Shown here: piece after piece, positions 1 to 12,800 of the stretch
Position numbering within the stretch: the stretch's first letter is position 1
How the letters are laid out: every line of letters starts with the position of its first letter
NCBI GenBank assembly: GCA_944472135.2
Contig: OX235264.1
Span: 97,908,319-97,972,318 of the forward strand
From: Trichobilharzia regenti
Lineage: Eukaryota > Platyhelminthes > Trematoda > Strigeidida > Schistosomatidae
DNA: 64,000 nt
Reading direction: 5' to 3'
The notes under the pieces: model-generated
Database searches by the model: none
Told to the model about the DNA's origin: nothing
Seen by the model: only the letters and a program-made list of their open reading frames with translations
Made by a program: the position numbers and the translations under genes

Positions 1-608
1 AGAATATGCAAAACGTTGTTGAGGGAAAAACTGATATGGCCGTTGATTACACTTGGTGGCTGCGCCACCCAATTTCCTAACCAATCACTGATATAAGTGC
101 AAAAATTGGGCACTATGACGGTAGAGTATAACTCCATTATGGATAAAACTTCATTTTGATAAATCTCACAGTGTGTTCTTGATATGATTATGAATGGCAA
201 TAGTTTGTGCTCGAAAAGTCATCACTTAATAATATTACTGTATAACATTGTGATGTAACAAAATAAAATCTTATCCTAACCAATCAGTTCGTGAGCCTAC
301 TATCTTAACTAATATTAACTAAAAAGACACGATACGATACCATAGAAACCGCGACACAAGAAGACAAGAAGAGAAAACAGATTGTTGACGTAGAGAGCTT
401 TCGCCGTCTCGTATCAACAGTGAAAATGGCTAACACAGCTTGCATATATATATATATATGGTCCCAAGGTCACAAATTGGATGAGGGATATACAACCAGC
501 AATGTACAGGTAAATTTAGCATTTTAGAAGATTCAGGTCTACGTAACAAAAACAACACAAAATAACATTACATACTGTTTGACTGATGCAAATTAAATTG
601 TTACTCAC
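1..608. other. Intron 16 (partial), no feature recognised
   Basis: AT-rich sequence downstream of the exon 16 donor. It holds a short (AT)n run at about 442-460. I see no further WDR19 exon and no named repeat. Confidence 0.6.
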
Positions 609-751
609 TTCTTGATATGATAATTTCTTTAATCCTGTTCCTTCAGTATCTTTTTTAGAAGAACGCCTTTGTGAGCTAACATTATTATTATTATACTTTG
701 TGTTTTCAACTGCCGATATATTCAAGTTCATATTGTCTTGTTCTGCAACTA
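609..751 (-). CDS. WDR19: WDR19 exon 16, low-complexity continuation
   Basis: 143 nt between TCTACACAG and GTGAGT. It joins exon 15 in phase (T|TA) and encodes a polar, Asn/Ser/Lys-rich segment with no WD or TPR match. Placement in this gene rests on strand, exact phase and good splice sites. The next exon must lie left of the window. Confidence 0.68.
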
Positions 752-759
752 CTGTGTAG

Positions 760-804
<45 letters not shown>

Positions 805-3800
805 AAATAAACATTTATGAAAATGCGAATTTACCATAAACTCGAAATTGATGAGTTGTCAGCGGTTGGTGAAATAACCGGCCAGTTGGGCTAAGCATAC
901 ACAAATCACCATTGATAACGCATAACGGTAAGTGACCATAGGGTAGACGTGTAACTCCAACTAAATGACATTTTCCAACTTTAAAAAAACACAGAAAAAA
1001 CAGAGAAATTCTTAGAAAGAATGAGTTGTTTCATATTTATAACAAAATAGAGTTTATTACAAATAAAACAGAATTTAGGAATATTATATTGTAACAAAAA
1101 AAGACAAGGGCCAAGCAACAGATCACTTATTTACGAAATCAACACATATTTATAGATTTCCATGTACATTATTATAGATTATTGTTAGCAGAAAAACACA
1201 TTCTTCCGATTGGTTGTTTCTAGCAGAAAGTTAACCTTGCATCTCTTTGTGACTGTTTCATGAATGTCAGATCATCTATATGTTAACTGTATTCGCCTAC
1301 GCAAAGCCTTTGTTCTCATTTTTCTCACGACCAATATTGGGGACATAAACATTGACGTAAATTGATGTCTACCAATTTCGACTAACAGCCAGCTCTCAAC
1401 AAAATATTCAGAAAATCAAAACAAGTGATTCAGCGAAGAGACTCTTTTCAACGAATTTATCATCAAAGCTGTACAATCGTATATATAAATATGGTTTCTA
1501 AGAAGTTATATCCGATGAGGGAATTGAATCTTAGGTGTGAATGCATATAATGATAATAATCATATGAAGTTCAATTAAAAGTAAAATGTTTGTGATTATA
1601 ATCGTAGTTAAATGTCAAGTGGCAAAGCAAATTAATGTCATATATAAAATAATTCATAGGAGGGATAGAACTTGAAAAAGGATATGCAATTATAGGATTA
1701 GTAGACAAATCGAATAAAACAAAAACGTTACGTAATATTGTGTGAAATTTAATAGCATAGAATTTATCGTTGTAAAAAAAATTGATTTAGAATGACAAGT
1801 GGAACAAGTGAAATAATACCGGGGACAGTTCAAAGTGAGAATAGTAATGATAACAATTGACGTAACAAGGAAGAGTACACAAACGGAATAGACAAAATGA
1901 AAAATTGGTAGAGCCAAAATATGATTGGGTATTACCATACTTTAGCATAGAGGGACTATGACCATGAAAGTTGGAGGGGTTGAACGAATTTTTTCTCTAT
2001 ACAGAGATCTGGCTTTTCTGTTTCGATAGTCAAAGATGGCTTCAGCAATACAGATGAGTCGGGTACGTAGGGATTTGGGTAAATTACTCTTTGCTTTGTA
2101 GATGACTTTAAAGGCGGAGACTATAGAGAGATAGGTTGATCATTATCGACCAGGTGTTCAATGATCGCGCTTCTTATTGCTCCACTTACACCTTTTCGTA
2201 ATCATGCAGGATAGTGTTCTTGCACCCTTTTGGACAAAACTCGAGTCGAACGACTGATATACCTAGCTCCACACGAGCAGATGAATTGATAAACACACAT
2301 AGAGTTGGTCAACAGCAGGATCTTGTCCTTCAGGTTATTGAACAGTAATGATCGACTAGTATAGGCTATTCTCAGCTTGATGATAAATTCGTCGAAAATA
2401 GTCTCTTCGCTCAATCACTTGTTTTGATTTTCTATATGTTACAATGGGAGTTTTACATGAGTTAAAGAATATTATGTTTGGCAACACTTCAGGAGAGCAT
2501 AGGGAAAACAGGGACCATGAAGACATCCACCCTACAACAACAAACACCAATTATTATCAATCTGAATCTGAAGAAAGCTGACTTTCACATATCTGGCTAG
2601 GTAATATTGTTTCAACTGCAGGCAGTACGGATGAAGATAATGAAGTTAGCCAGGATCAAGAAGGAAAGACAGGTGTTCATCACTCTGAATTTAGCGCTAA
2701 GTACAAGGAGCAAGATCTACATTTTTTAACGCGAATGTCAAGCCAGTGTTTCTATATGGTTCAGAAACTTCGAGTAGGTATCACCTGGAAGCGTCTTCAA
2801 CGGGATGCTCACTTTCATCGACGTCTGTCTTCGTTCAATACTGAAGATCATATGGTCACCTTGAAAAAATCAACAATAAGAGACATTGATAGTGGACCAG
2901 CCAACATCCTAATGCCTGTTGGTGTTAGATGGTTGAAGGCAGTCGGTAGGAAGCCTTGCTTGATCTAAGTTTCGTGCTTGTTGACAATCATCAGCCAACA
3001 AGGCATATCTGCTACCTTGAAGGAACTCACGTCGTTTCTAAGACTCGAACACGCATCACCCAGTGCTACGGTCTCCGTCAAATATGAATATGGAAATGGA
3101 GGTGGATTGGATATATGCCTTAGAGACGATCGAATGTTGTCACTAGCCATACGCTCAAATGGAACCCGAAGCGGAAGCGACAGGTTTGGCGTCCGAGAAT
3201 AACATGACTAGGATTATATGAGCAAGAAATGAAAGCTTACCGACAGTCATGCAACCAAGTAAAAGTGTTTACAGAGAACATAGCGGAACTGATATGTGCT
3301 GCTGAAGTTCTTTGTTCCAATTGGAGTGAGTAGAAATATATTTTCATGATATTCACTCGTAGTGTGTGCCAGTCATAAGTAGTACAGAGAGGAATGTCTC
3401 CGAAGAGGTAATTATAACTTGTGTTAAGTAAAAACTACTGAAGAAGAAACGCTGTAAAAAGCTAACAGCTCTAAGAATAGCCGAATAAGTAATAGACATC
3501 GAGGAATAAAATATGCCTATACAAAATGGGTAGAATTATTTGTAAGTGCTCAAATTAACGTAAGGTTTGTCATTCTCTTGATGTCCATTATGTGTTTTTC
3601 CTAATAAACATTAGATTGACACCCATGAGTCTCTTTCTCTTCATAATAACATTCCATATTTCAACTCATCTTAGCAATTTGTCTATTAATTCTTGGAGTT
3701 TTTCCTCTTTATTGTACAAAACAGTAAGAGTATTAGCGTTGAATGACCGCCGAACGAAAAGAACGACCGTTCGAGGTCAGTTATACATGATCTGTTTGGA

Positions 3801-6800
3801 GTGATTTTTGGCGCTGCGTAAATAGAAAAGCCTTACTACCTGCTACAGATTGTCGGAGGGAAGTTCGGATACAGAAATTTGGTGTTGACTCTTCCCTAAC
3901 CCAACTCTCCAGAGAATGGAGGCAGGATAGATAAATAGCTACCTTTTTTACACCCTTGTTCGCTGGCAATATGACACCTCTAGCAGATCCCCCCCACCTT
4001 GCCAAAACAGTGCAAACGACTTAAACTTTTACATTTTGTTATATCCACCTTTTCAACTTAACTCAACAGGTCCTTACTCTATCATGCGTCGGTGGCACAG
4101 TGGTTAGGACTCTCACCGACCATGCACATGGTCCGAGGTTCGATCCCCTGCCGAGGCACACCTGATATCTATGGTCGACCTGCAAAATTTAGGCTATCGA
4201 TATCACATGCTGAAAATTCCATACTTGTACGAAAAATCCGGTGTGGAATCAGGCTGTAATCAAAAATATTAAAAATCATACACTGTTCAAAACACCTAAA
4301 AGTTATTAGAAATGATTGTCAGAAAGAAACTTCAGTCTATAATCAAAGATAGTAATGATACAATTTTAGTGTGACCGAAAATCAGTGCGATATCTATGAT
4401 TATACCTTATGCATTCTAATCACCCACCCACCCACTGAGACTGAATTTACATAATCATTGTTAAGTATCAGAGTGATTATGTCATTTTGACTGATCCTCG
4501 CTAACAACAGAATCCAGGTTGCACGTTTCGCCCTACTTTGCGACTGTTCACCCGTATGCACCTGTATTCCAATGGGTTCAGGTGATTCTAACAACGTTAA
4601 TTACAACTTTATTTCGCACAGAAATTCAGTCTGTAGTAATTCAAGAAATAAAAGCAAGAACATTCAGCTGATAGTTCAATGAGAAATACAAGTAAAAAGA
4701 ATTTTTATTAGGATTACCATGAATGTAAACTTCAAATTTGACGGCACGCTTTACGGGCAAGTGAACGGGGTGGCAATGGGCTCCCCATTGGGTCCCATTC
4801 TGGCTAGTTTCTTTCTTCGTAAGCTAGATAATGGACCTTTAAACAAACTTATCAGTAAGCTCTCATTTTATTGCTGATATATGGATGACAACTTCATCCT
4901 TTGTGATAAAGATTCGGATAGGAGTAAAATAATTACTGAATTCAATGAAGTACATTCGGCTATGAAATTCACATTCAAAGAGGAATACGAAGACAAAATT
5001 GCCTTCCTGGATGTGCTCCTTACAAGAAAACCAGGTGATAACATAAAAAGAAATTTACACAGGAAAAGTACTTGGACAGGACAATATACACATTTTCACA
5101 GCTTTGTTCCTATCAAGTACAAAAGAAATTTAGTGAAGATCCCCAGTCACAGAGTTAGACCTATATGCTCAGAAGAAGTATTTGAAGACGAATTAAGCAT
5201 TGTATATGATACTTTAATCAAAAATAGCTATGCCGAAAAATTTATCAAGAAACACATGACAAAGAAAACGGAAAAGGACTACTCACTATCTGTAAAAAAG
5301 AACCCACTTTATATATGACTGCAATTCAGGGGAGATATACCAAGTGAGATAATTACGAGGAAATTAAGAAAATCAGTTCTAAAAACTTTTAATGCTGGCG
5401 AACTACACGTCTTATTCTCTACACGACCAATGGTGCTATCTCGACTGAAAGATGAAGTACCTAGACTGGCTGGCCACTTCTAATTGTATCTATCAATTCA
5501 GCTGAGCTTGTGGAGCCAGTTATATTGTCCATTGCTCTGGGAACTTGATTTTTCGTGCTCGCTCGAGAACATCGCCCACTATGGCTAAGTGAAAGTGTAG
5601 TTAAAACCATTAACAGTTCGATATTGGACCATCTGGTGCAAACCGACTGGCCACAAAGCCAGTCAGCGTGAAAGAATCCTTCTCTATAATCTACCAGATG
5701 CCTAATAAATGGCCAAAATCATCGAAGAACCACATGCTCCAAACAGAACAGGCTATTGCAGTTCGCCGACTCAAACAGCCAGTGCTCTGTTTTCGAAAAA
5801 ACCAAGTCCAGCGAGCCACTACTACTACTACTACTACCCTGGCCGGCCTTCAGTAGAGACTATACATTCATGAATTTGTAATATTATCTTTCCTAATTCT
5901 TCTTCAGACATTCAGCTTATTTTATGTTGATACTATTGAGCTGTGATCTATCAATATTATTGATTCGGTGTTATTTAAACAATATTAATGTTGTTCATAA
6001 CACTAATTCATTCATTCATTCATTCATTCATTCACTATAATGTAATGTATAACTGTAGAGCCTGATGATGAAGGGGTTATCGAAAAGTGTACTCTTTGTT
6101 CAGTATCCATTCTTTTGAAAAAGACAATTCTCTCATTATTAAATCAAGCTTAAAACTGTATGACATAAAAACTTACAAGTAGCTCCAGTGACTAGTTCAT
6201 TTGAATCAGGTTGATTCATAGCGAAAACTGTTGTACCAGTACTGTTACCATTAACACCAAGATTTATAAAATCACCGGTACTATCAATAGTTGTAGTTGA
6301 ACTTTTAAGCAGGTTATTCACACTCTGTTTGCTTGACGGCATTGCATTCATCTGTTGACTTTCAGATACTCCTTTTCCCATTGATACTGACGATTTAATC
6401 AGCACACATTCATTCATAAAGTAACGGTATACACTTATACGTAAATTATCGTAAGCTATAATTAAAGGCTAAAAACAAAAGAGTATTTAAGTTGATAAAT
6501 AAAATAAGAAATGAAATTAAGGCTCTTAAGTATGATAGTAGTAGTAGTAGTAGAGAAAAAAAGAGATGTTAATTTAAGATTAGACTATTATAAGAGCCTT
6601 GGATAGTGAGTTATGTTTCTATTTGTGAATCATCGATTTATTGGTAGAATGCTAAACAATCACTCAAATAGTCTGGATTCGATTGCCAGTCGACGCGCTT
6701 CCACACCTCGCCTACTTTACTATTCAATATTAAGTCTTGGCGAGGAATCGTGCTCTTGTCGACACCAAGTAAAATTCTCAGTCGCATCATCCTGCAGAGA

Positions 6801-9800
6801 ATAAAGGACGCACTGGAGACAGAACTCCGACCAGAACGATCAAGCTGGATTCAGGAAAGCCAAATCATGTTCTGACCAAATTGTAACTCTACGCATCATC
6901 ATCACAGAACAAAGCATGGAATGGCAATCAAACCTCTACCTCAACTTTATAGACTTTGAGAAAGCCTTCACCAGACAGCGTTGACTGCGAAGTAATTTGG
7001 AAACTACTCGAGTACTATGGTGTGCAGCGCCCAAATATTCATCAACCTTATTCAACAGCTGTACGACAACGGCACATGTCAAGTGATCCACAACGGAAAA
7101 CTCAGCGAGGCGTTTCGAGTAAACACAGAAGTCAGACAAGAGTGCTTGCTTATTATCACCAATGATATTCCTAATTGTGGTGGACTGACTGGATTATGCG
7201 TCAGACAGTGGGAAACGAGAACACAGGGGTATCCTGGACCGACGGGAAGAACCTGGACGACCTGGATTTCGCGCGAGGATGATTTATGTTTGATGTCACT
7301 GTCACAAAATCGAAGACTTACAAGCGAAAACCGACCGACAAACTCGTCGAAGAAGCAGCCGGCGAAGACAAAACTCCTAGTGAACATAGACAATACGGAG
7401 GTTATGAAAATAACTAACCAACAACAACAACAGCAACATCCAGGACCGATCACTATCAACGGGAGGGATTTGAAAGAGGTTGCTTCATTCACCACTTATC
7501 TAGGGAGCATCGTCTCAACTACAGGCAGTAGGAACGGACGAGGATGTCAAATCGAGCGAGAATCGGAGGGGGGAGCGAGAAACACATTCATCAACCTGCA
7601 ACCAACCTGGAAATCTTCGTCACTCAGCCAGAATCAACAACAAAATTCAGTCGGATTTTCAGTAAAAACGTCAAGTCAGTCAGTTCTTCTATACGGATCA
7701 GAAACTTGGCCACCGGGTCACAAAGAATATTTCCAACAGCCTGTTGCACACTTTTATCAACCACCAACTGTCTACTCTGGCTCTATACTGAAGATCAGAT
7801 GGCCGGGCCGGGCCGGGCCGGAAAGAATCACCAACAAGAAACAGCTATGGGAAGAAACAAACAAAACAAGAACCAATCGCCAACCAACAAATATGCAGGA
7901 GAAAGTGGAGATGGGTTGGACACCCACTGAGGTGAGGAGGCCACTGGGTGATATCGCGCGCACGTCAGGCTATTGCTCGAGTGGAAACAGGCCAAAAGGG
8001 AAGCGGCAAGTGGGACGTCAGTGCAAGGATGACATGGAGGAGATCGTGCGAAGAGGAGTTGAAACAATATGGACTAAGATGGATGCAGATGAAAAGTACA
8101 GCAGAAAACAGAAGCAGGTAGAGACGTGCATTTGAAGGCCTATGTTTCACTAGGGACCTAAAGGAACAATAATAATAATAATTATGTCCTGGAAAGTGGA
8201 AAGGCTTGACGTGAAGTTAGCAAGTTTACTCCGAACAAACAATATCGCCGCTATTAGAACTTTAGAGATTGAAGCCGTGTGTTCTAGTCACAATTTAAGG
8301 AATGAAAAAACTTACATTTGATTTGCTCATTTTAGACCTATCATCGAATATTTGCCCTCACAATTTTACAGATGAGAAAAAAGATTTACTTGCAGCTTCT
8401 GAACACACAATGAACTCTCAATCCAGCTTCAGAGTAGTCTACAGAGTACGTGGAAATCCTGCCAAGTGAACATAAATTAAACTTCTTCAAACCGCATAAG
8501 CTATGATAGTCTATACGTTAAATCCTGATATCTCTATACAAAAGAAGTTTGCTCACTTGCTGAACCTAGAGTGGAACTAAATTTTTCTTAACACTGAAGG
8601 CGTAATTTCTATTATTCCTAATTTTTAGTGCTTTCAACTATACTATTTTTCACGAAATTGGCCACAGGCTGATATCAGTTAGAAAACCATTGGCAAACCT
8701 GTGGGTACTGGACAGCTATTTCACTCTAGTTTGGAACTCTTCATCAGTACGCGCCTACCTCCAGGGTTCGAATCCAGGACCTTTTGTTTACAAGACGAGC
8801 TCGTAGACCATCAGGGCACTGTGACCCACCAATCCAATGACCCATGAATTCCAACTTCTGCCAATTCACGATATAGCGCCACCACTAGCCAATATCATCG
8901 GCAAATATTTGCCCTCACATCCGACCTGCTGTACTCCCTGGTCACAAATTTCCACTAGAACCTAGGCAACTACCTGCCTTAATAAATCTGGTCACTAGTG
9001 AGCATCAGACTGATATTGAAGTGTTGCTGTGCAGGTCGGGTATGAGGATAAATAATCGTCGGTGACATTGGTTAGTGGACGCACTATATCGTAAATTGTC
9101 AGAAGTTGGTATTCATGGGCTTTGGATTGGTGCGCCCAGTGGCCTAATGGTCTACCAGCTCGTTCTGTAGCCCAAAGGTCCTCAGTTCGAACCCTGGAGG
9201 TGGGTGTGTACTACCGAAGAGTCCCAAACTAGGACGAAGTGGTTGTGCAGTACTCGCAGGTTATCCAATGGTTCTCAACCAATTCCAATTCATGATGAAA
9301 TTCTGAAATCTAGATCTATATTCTAGTCCTACTGCTGTTTCCTGAAGAAATAAACTTTTTCCTTCTCACTCTTTCTTATGCACGTGTGAACAACATCCAA
9401 GTGGTCATTGATACATCTACGTATGATAAAATATCAGTTATAATGAACCCAAATCTATTATTATCCCGATCACTTCACCAACCAAAACAATTCTGTATAA
9501 ATGCGATTACACAGTCACGTAAATAAACCTGCCGAGAAAGATTTTTCACTGAAAAACCTGCTCTTCTGTCGTTAATTTGCAGCTGAATTGAATTTATCCA
9601 GTTCTAACCGACAGGAGATCATATATGTAGTTAGATAGTGTCAGTCACTAGGTATCTTTATCACCTCCGCCTCCTCTATGTTTAGCTGAACTTCAGTCTC
9701 CGCTTTTTTTGGTTTTCATCTGTGGATTTTCTAGTTTCTTTGACATTAGACATAAATTATCCTGACAGACCAGATGTTCTGCAGTCTTTTTGTTGTCCTA

Positions 9801-12800
9801 ACATATTCTTGACTTCTCGCTATCCACGGTCGGCTTCGTAATGCAGCCAACCACAGATATGAATATCATCGGTGACCACAGTATCATTTAAGAAACAAGT
9901 ATCTTTCGGGCAAATATTACTACCTTAGCAATTCCATATTATTTTGTTTATTAGATGTATCACACAATGAAACAGTATTATTTACCGAATGACGTTTCAA
10001 ACGCAATTTATTGTTCATAATCATTTCATCAATTATAGTCACACGACTTTGAAACTTGAGTTTTATAGTTTTTTGTCTTCCAATATTTGTCATAAGGGTA
10101 GCAGAATTTTCCAGATCTGCAACTAGACAGGTGTTGAATCATTCCTATTACATGTGTTTGCAGTTGATCCGATAAACAAAGCCTCTGTTATCAATCTCTC
10201 TCCCCCACTCTGTTACGTTAGATTTTAAAACTGTCATCCTAACCCATTCATCCTATTGTATGGTTGTGTGTAACTGCATGTAGTGAGTGCTATAGCTGAA
10301 CTATTCTCTAGATTTCTTATCTTATTTGGGTCAACCAATCTACATTTTGCTAAGTTTTTATGTTCGGTTAGTCTGACAGCCCCTGTTCTACAAGTTTGAC
10401 CTATGTATTTCACTTGACAATCATTGCAGGCAGGGTATTAGATAAACTAAATTGTTTTGTTTTAAAGGCTCCACAGGATTGATCTTGTAACCGACAAAGC
10501 TTGCCTCTAATTGAGTTTGTGGGTTTGAATGCCAGTCACTTTTATTCCTGCCTTGTTAAGAATTCTGTGGAAAGTTTACGAGGTTTCTTCTTTGTATGGA
10601 ATTACTACTGATGATTTAGATTCCTTATCGTTGGTGTTGTCATTATCCTGTGCATATTTGACATACATGTCGTCATTAATATTGTTATTATTATAACTAT
10701 CACTACTATCATTATTTATTTTATTTTTATGTTTCCTTACATATTTCCTGACTAATTTATCAGGGTAATTATTAAGCTTCAAGGCTTCTTTTATGTGTAT
10801 CACTTTCTGTCTTAGATTTTCCTTGGTACTACTTAGTTTTTTGTGCTCTGTCACTAATATGAAATTACTTACTACCACAGTGCCCAAATTTTACACATAT
10901 ACTAATACCTCGTCAATTTTTCACAGCTCAATCTGCAAACACACAGATTATTAGTCTTTGTTTGAATACATGTCGCCTGTATAAAAAAAACATTGGCATG
11001 ATTGTGAATGTATCTCATCCAGTGACGAAAACTGAATTTACGTCCCGTATTATAATACAAAACGTCTAGGATAAAACAGGTCTTATCCAGTTCAAATTAA
11101 ACACATCATGAATTCCATTAATTGTCACAGAACAGCCAAACTGTAATCATCGATATTTTCAAAATAAGACCAAAAAGGGATAGTAGGGGATACAGTAAAC
11201 TTAATAAAAAATAAATATAGAGAGTAATAATTATTTGTTTTAAATGTTCAAAATAGATTAACTTGCATTTTCCGTATCTTTTAAATCCCATAAAATATTA
11301 GTCGCTGAAGGACAAAATTCAGGAATCTCGATAAGTTGATCATTGACCTTTAATGATTAACAAAAAATATACAAATTAAAGTCCAGATAAGTATGGGTAA
11401 AGTTTTGCTAAATAACAGATGGGTTTGCAAAGTTACATAACAAGAAAAAACACTAAGTGAAAAGAATGACATTTTTTCTCATTTCTTTGCGTCCCGACTG
11501 GAACATAGGGTTTCAATCTGAAGCTTTGAAGTTTTCGTAGCGAAAGTGTTGATTTCATGGTGTGGGGTTGCTAGCTTCATGTCTGGCCTTTTCTATGTGA
11601 CGCGCTTACTACCTACCGGCTAAGTGGGATTAAGGAGGGCGTCGGTTGGGTATCCAACTCAGACCACGTGCACCCTAACACTGAGCCACAGACGCTTTGG
11701 AGTGAATGATATTTAAACAAACATACGTGACTGGATAGAGAGCAGCATTCTGCCGGATGTGCATGGATAAGACTTGTGTGTTTCAACTGCACTCACTAAT
11801 CCATAAAACTACACAAGCCTCTCAAAGTGCGGTTTTTCAGATAGCCTAACCAGAGGTTAAGCAAAAGTAAATAAAACTATTTAATATTTCATTGCCTGCA
11901 GTTTGAGACACTATCAACCAATGGTCTCCAGATATTTATTCCTTACATCATGGAGGTAACAAACACCCTACGGCTAGCAGTCACGCTATGTCGTGAATTG
12001 GCAGAAGTTAGAATTCATGGGCTGGCCATTGGATCGGGTCCCAGTTGCCTTAATGGTCTACGAACTCGCCTTGTAACCAGAAGGTCCTGTGTTGGAACCG
12101 TGGCGGTGGGTGCGTAGTTCTGAAGAGTACCAAACTAGGACAAAACGGCTCTCCAGTACCCACAGGTTTTCCAGTGGTTCTCTGTCTGTCTGTTTTCGAC
12201 ATAGAACTTTGCACAAATGTGCGGAAGTTCAAGTCGCCACATTCCGTGTAGCACGCGAAGCAAGAGAAGAAAGTACAAGAAAAGCAAATAGAAACAGTGA
12301 GCAGAGGTGTGAGACAAAGGAGTAATAAAGAAATACAAAACAGTTTCATTGGAGATCATAAGTCACAGGGAGTGGATGCATCTGCGCCACTGAGAACGAT
12401 TTTGAGCCATGTCACCAATTGTTTCCAACCATAGATTTTTGCCGTCCCGAGGACCCCAGCCTGGAAGTCTACACCTTCCTACGTGGCTAAGACCAACTGT
12501 TGTGGATTTCATTGACTGATGCCAAGTTTTTGTTTGACCGCCGCTAGCTTTTTTCCAGCCTGACCCTATATCCGCTAACATTGCTCGTCGAGGGAGGCGA
12601 TGGCTTGGCATACGTAACACATGTCCTAACCATCTCAGTCGATGTAGCTTCACGACTTCGTCGATTGATTTCCCCTGTTTACCTAGGACTCTACGCCTAA
12701 CCTCCATGTTGCTCACCTTATTATGCCACTTTACACGGGATATAGAACGCAGGCACCTATGATCAAAGACAGCTAGTCTTTTCATGTCTTCCACTCTCAG

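Noticed and set aside
4086..4160. Functional tRNA-Glu gene
   Set aside because: Box A, B and acceptor stem are present, but the arms are imperfect and the unit always continues into the same 100-nt tail, as in five other copies; it is a SINE.
7079..7495. 138-codon minus-strand frame with a Cys/Phe-rich hydrophobic look
   Set aside because: It is the antisense of the CAA run and RTE-B coding region; a shadow frame.
7017..8135. 372-codon open frame as a host gene
   Set aside because: Its blocks ([35 protein letters not shown]) are RTE-type LINE sequence; the frame stays open by chance through shifted segments.
8281..8345. Additional WDR19 exon in intron 14 (minus, before a GTAAGT)
   Set aside because: The 14-residue peptide has no WDR19 counterpart, and exons 14 and 15 already join in phase without it.
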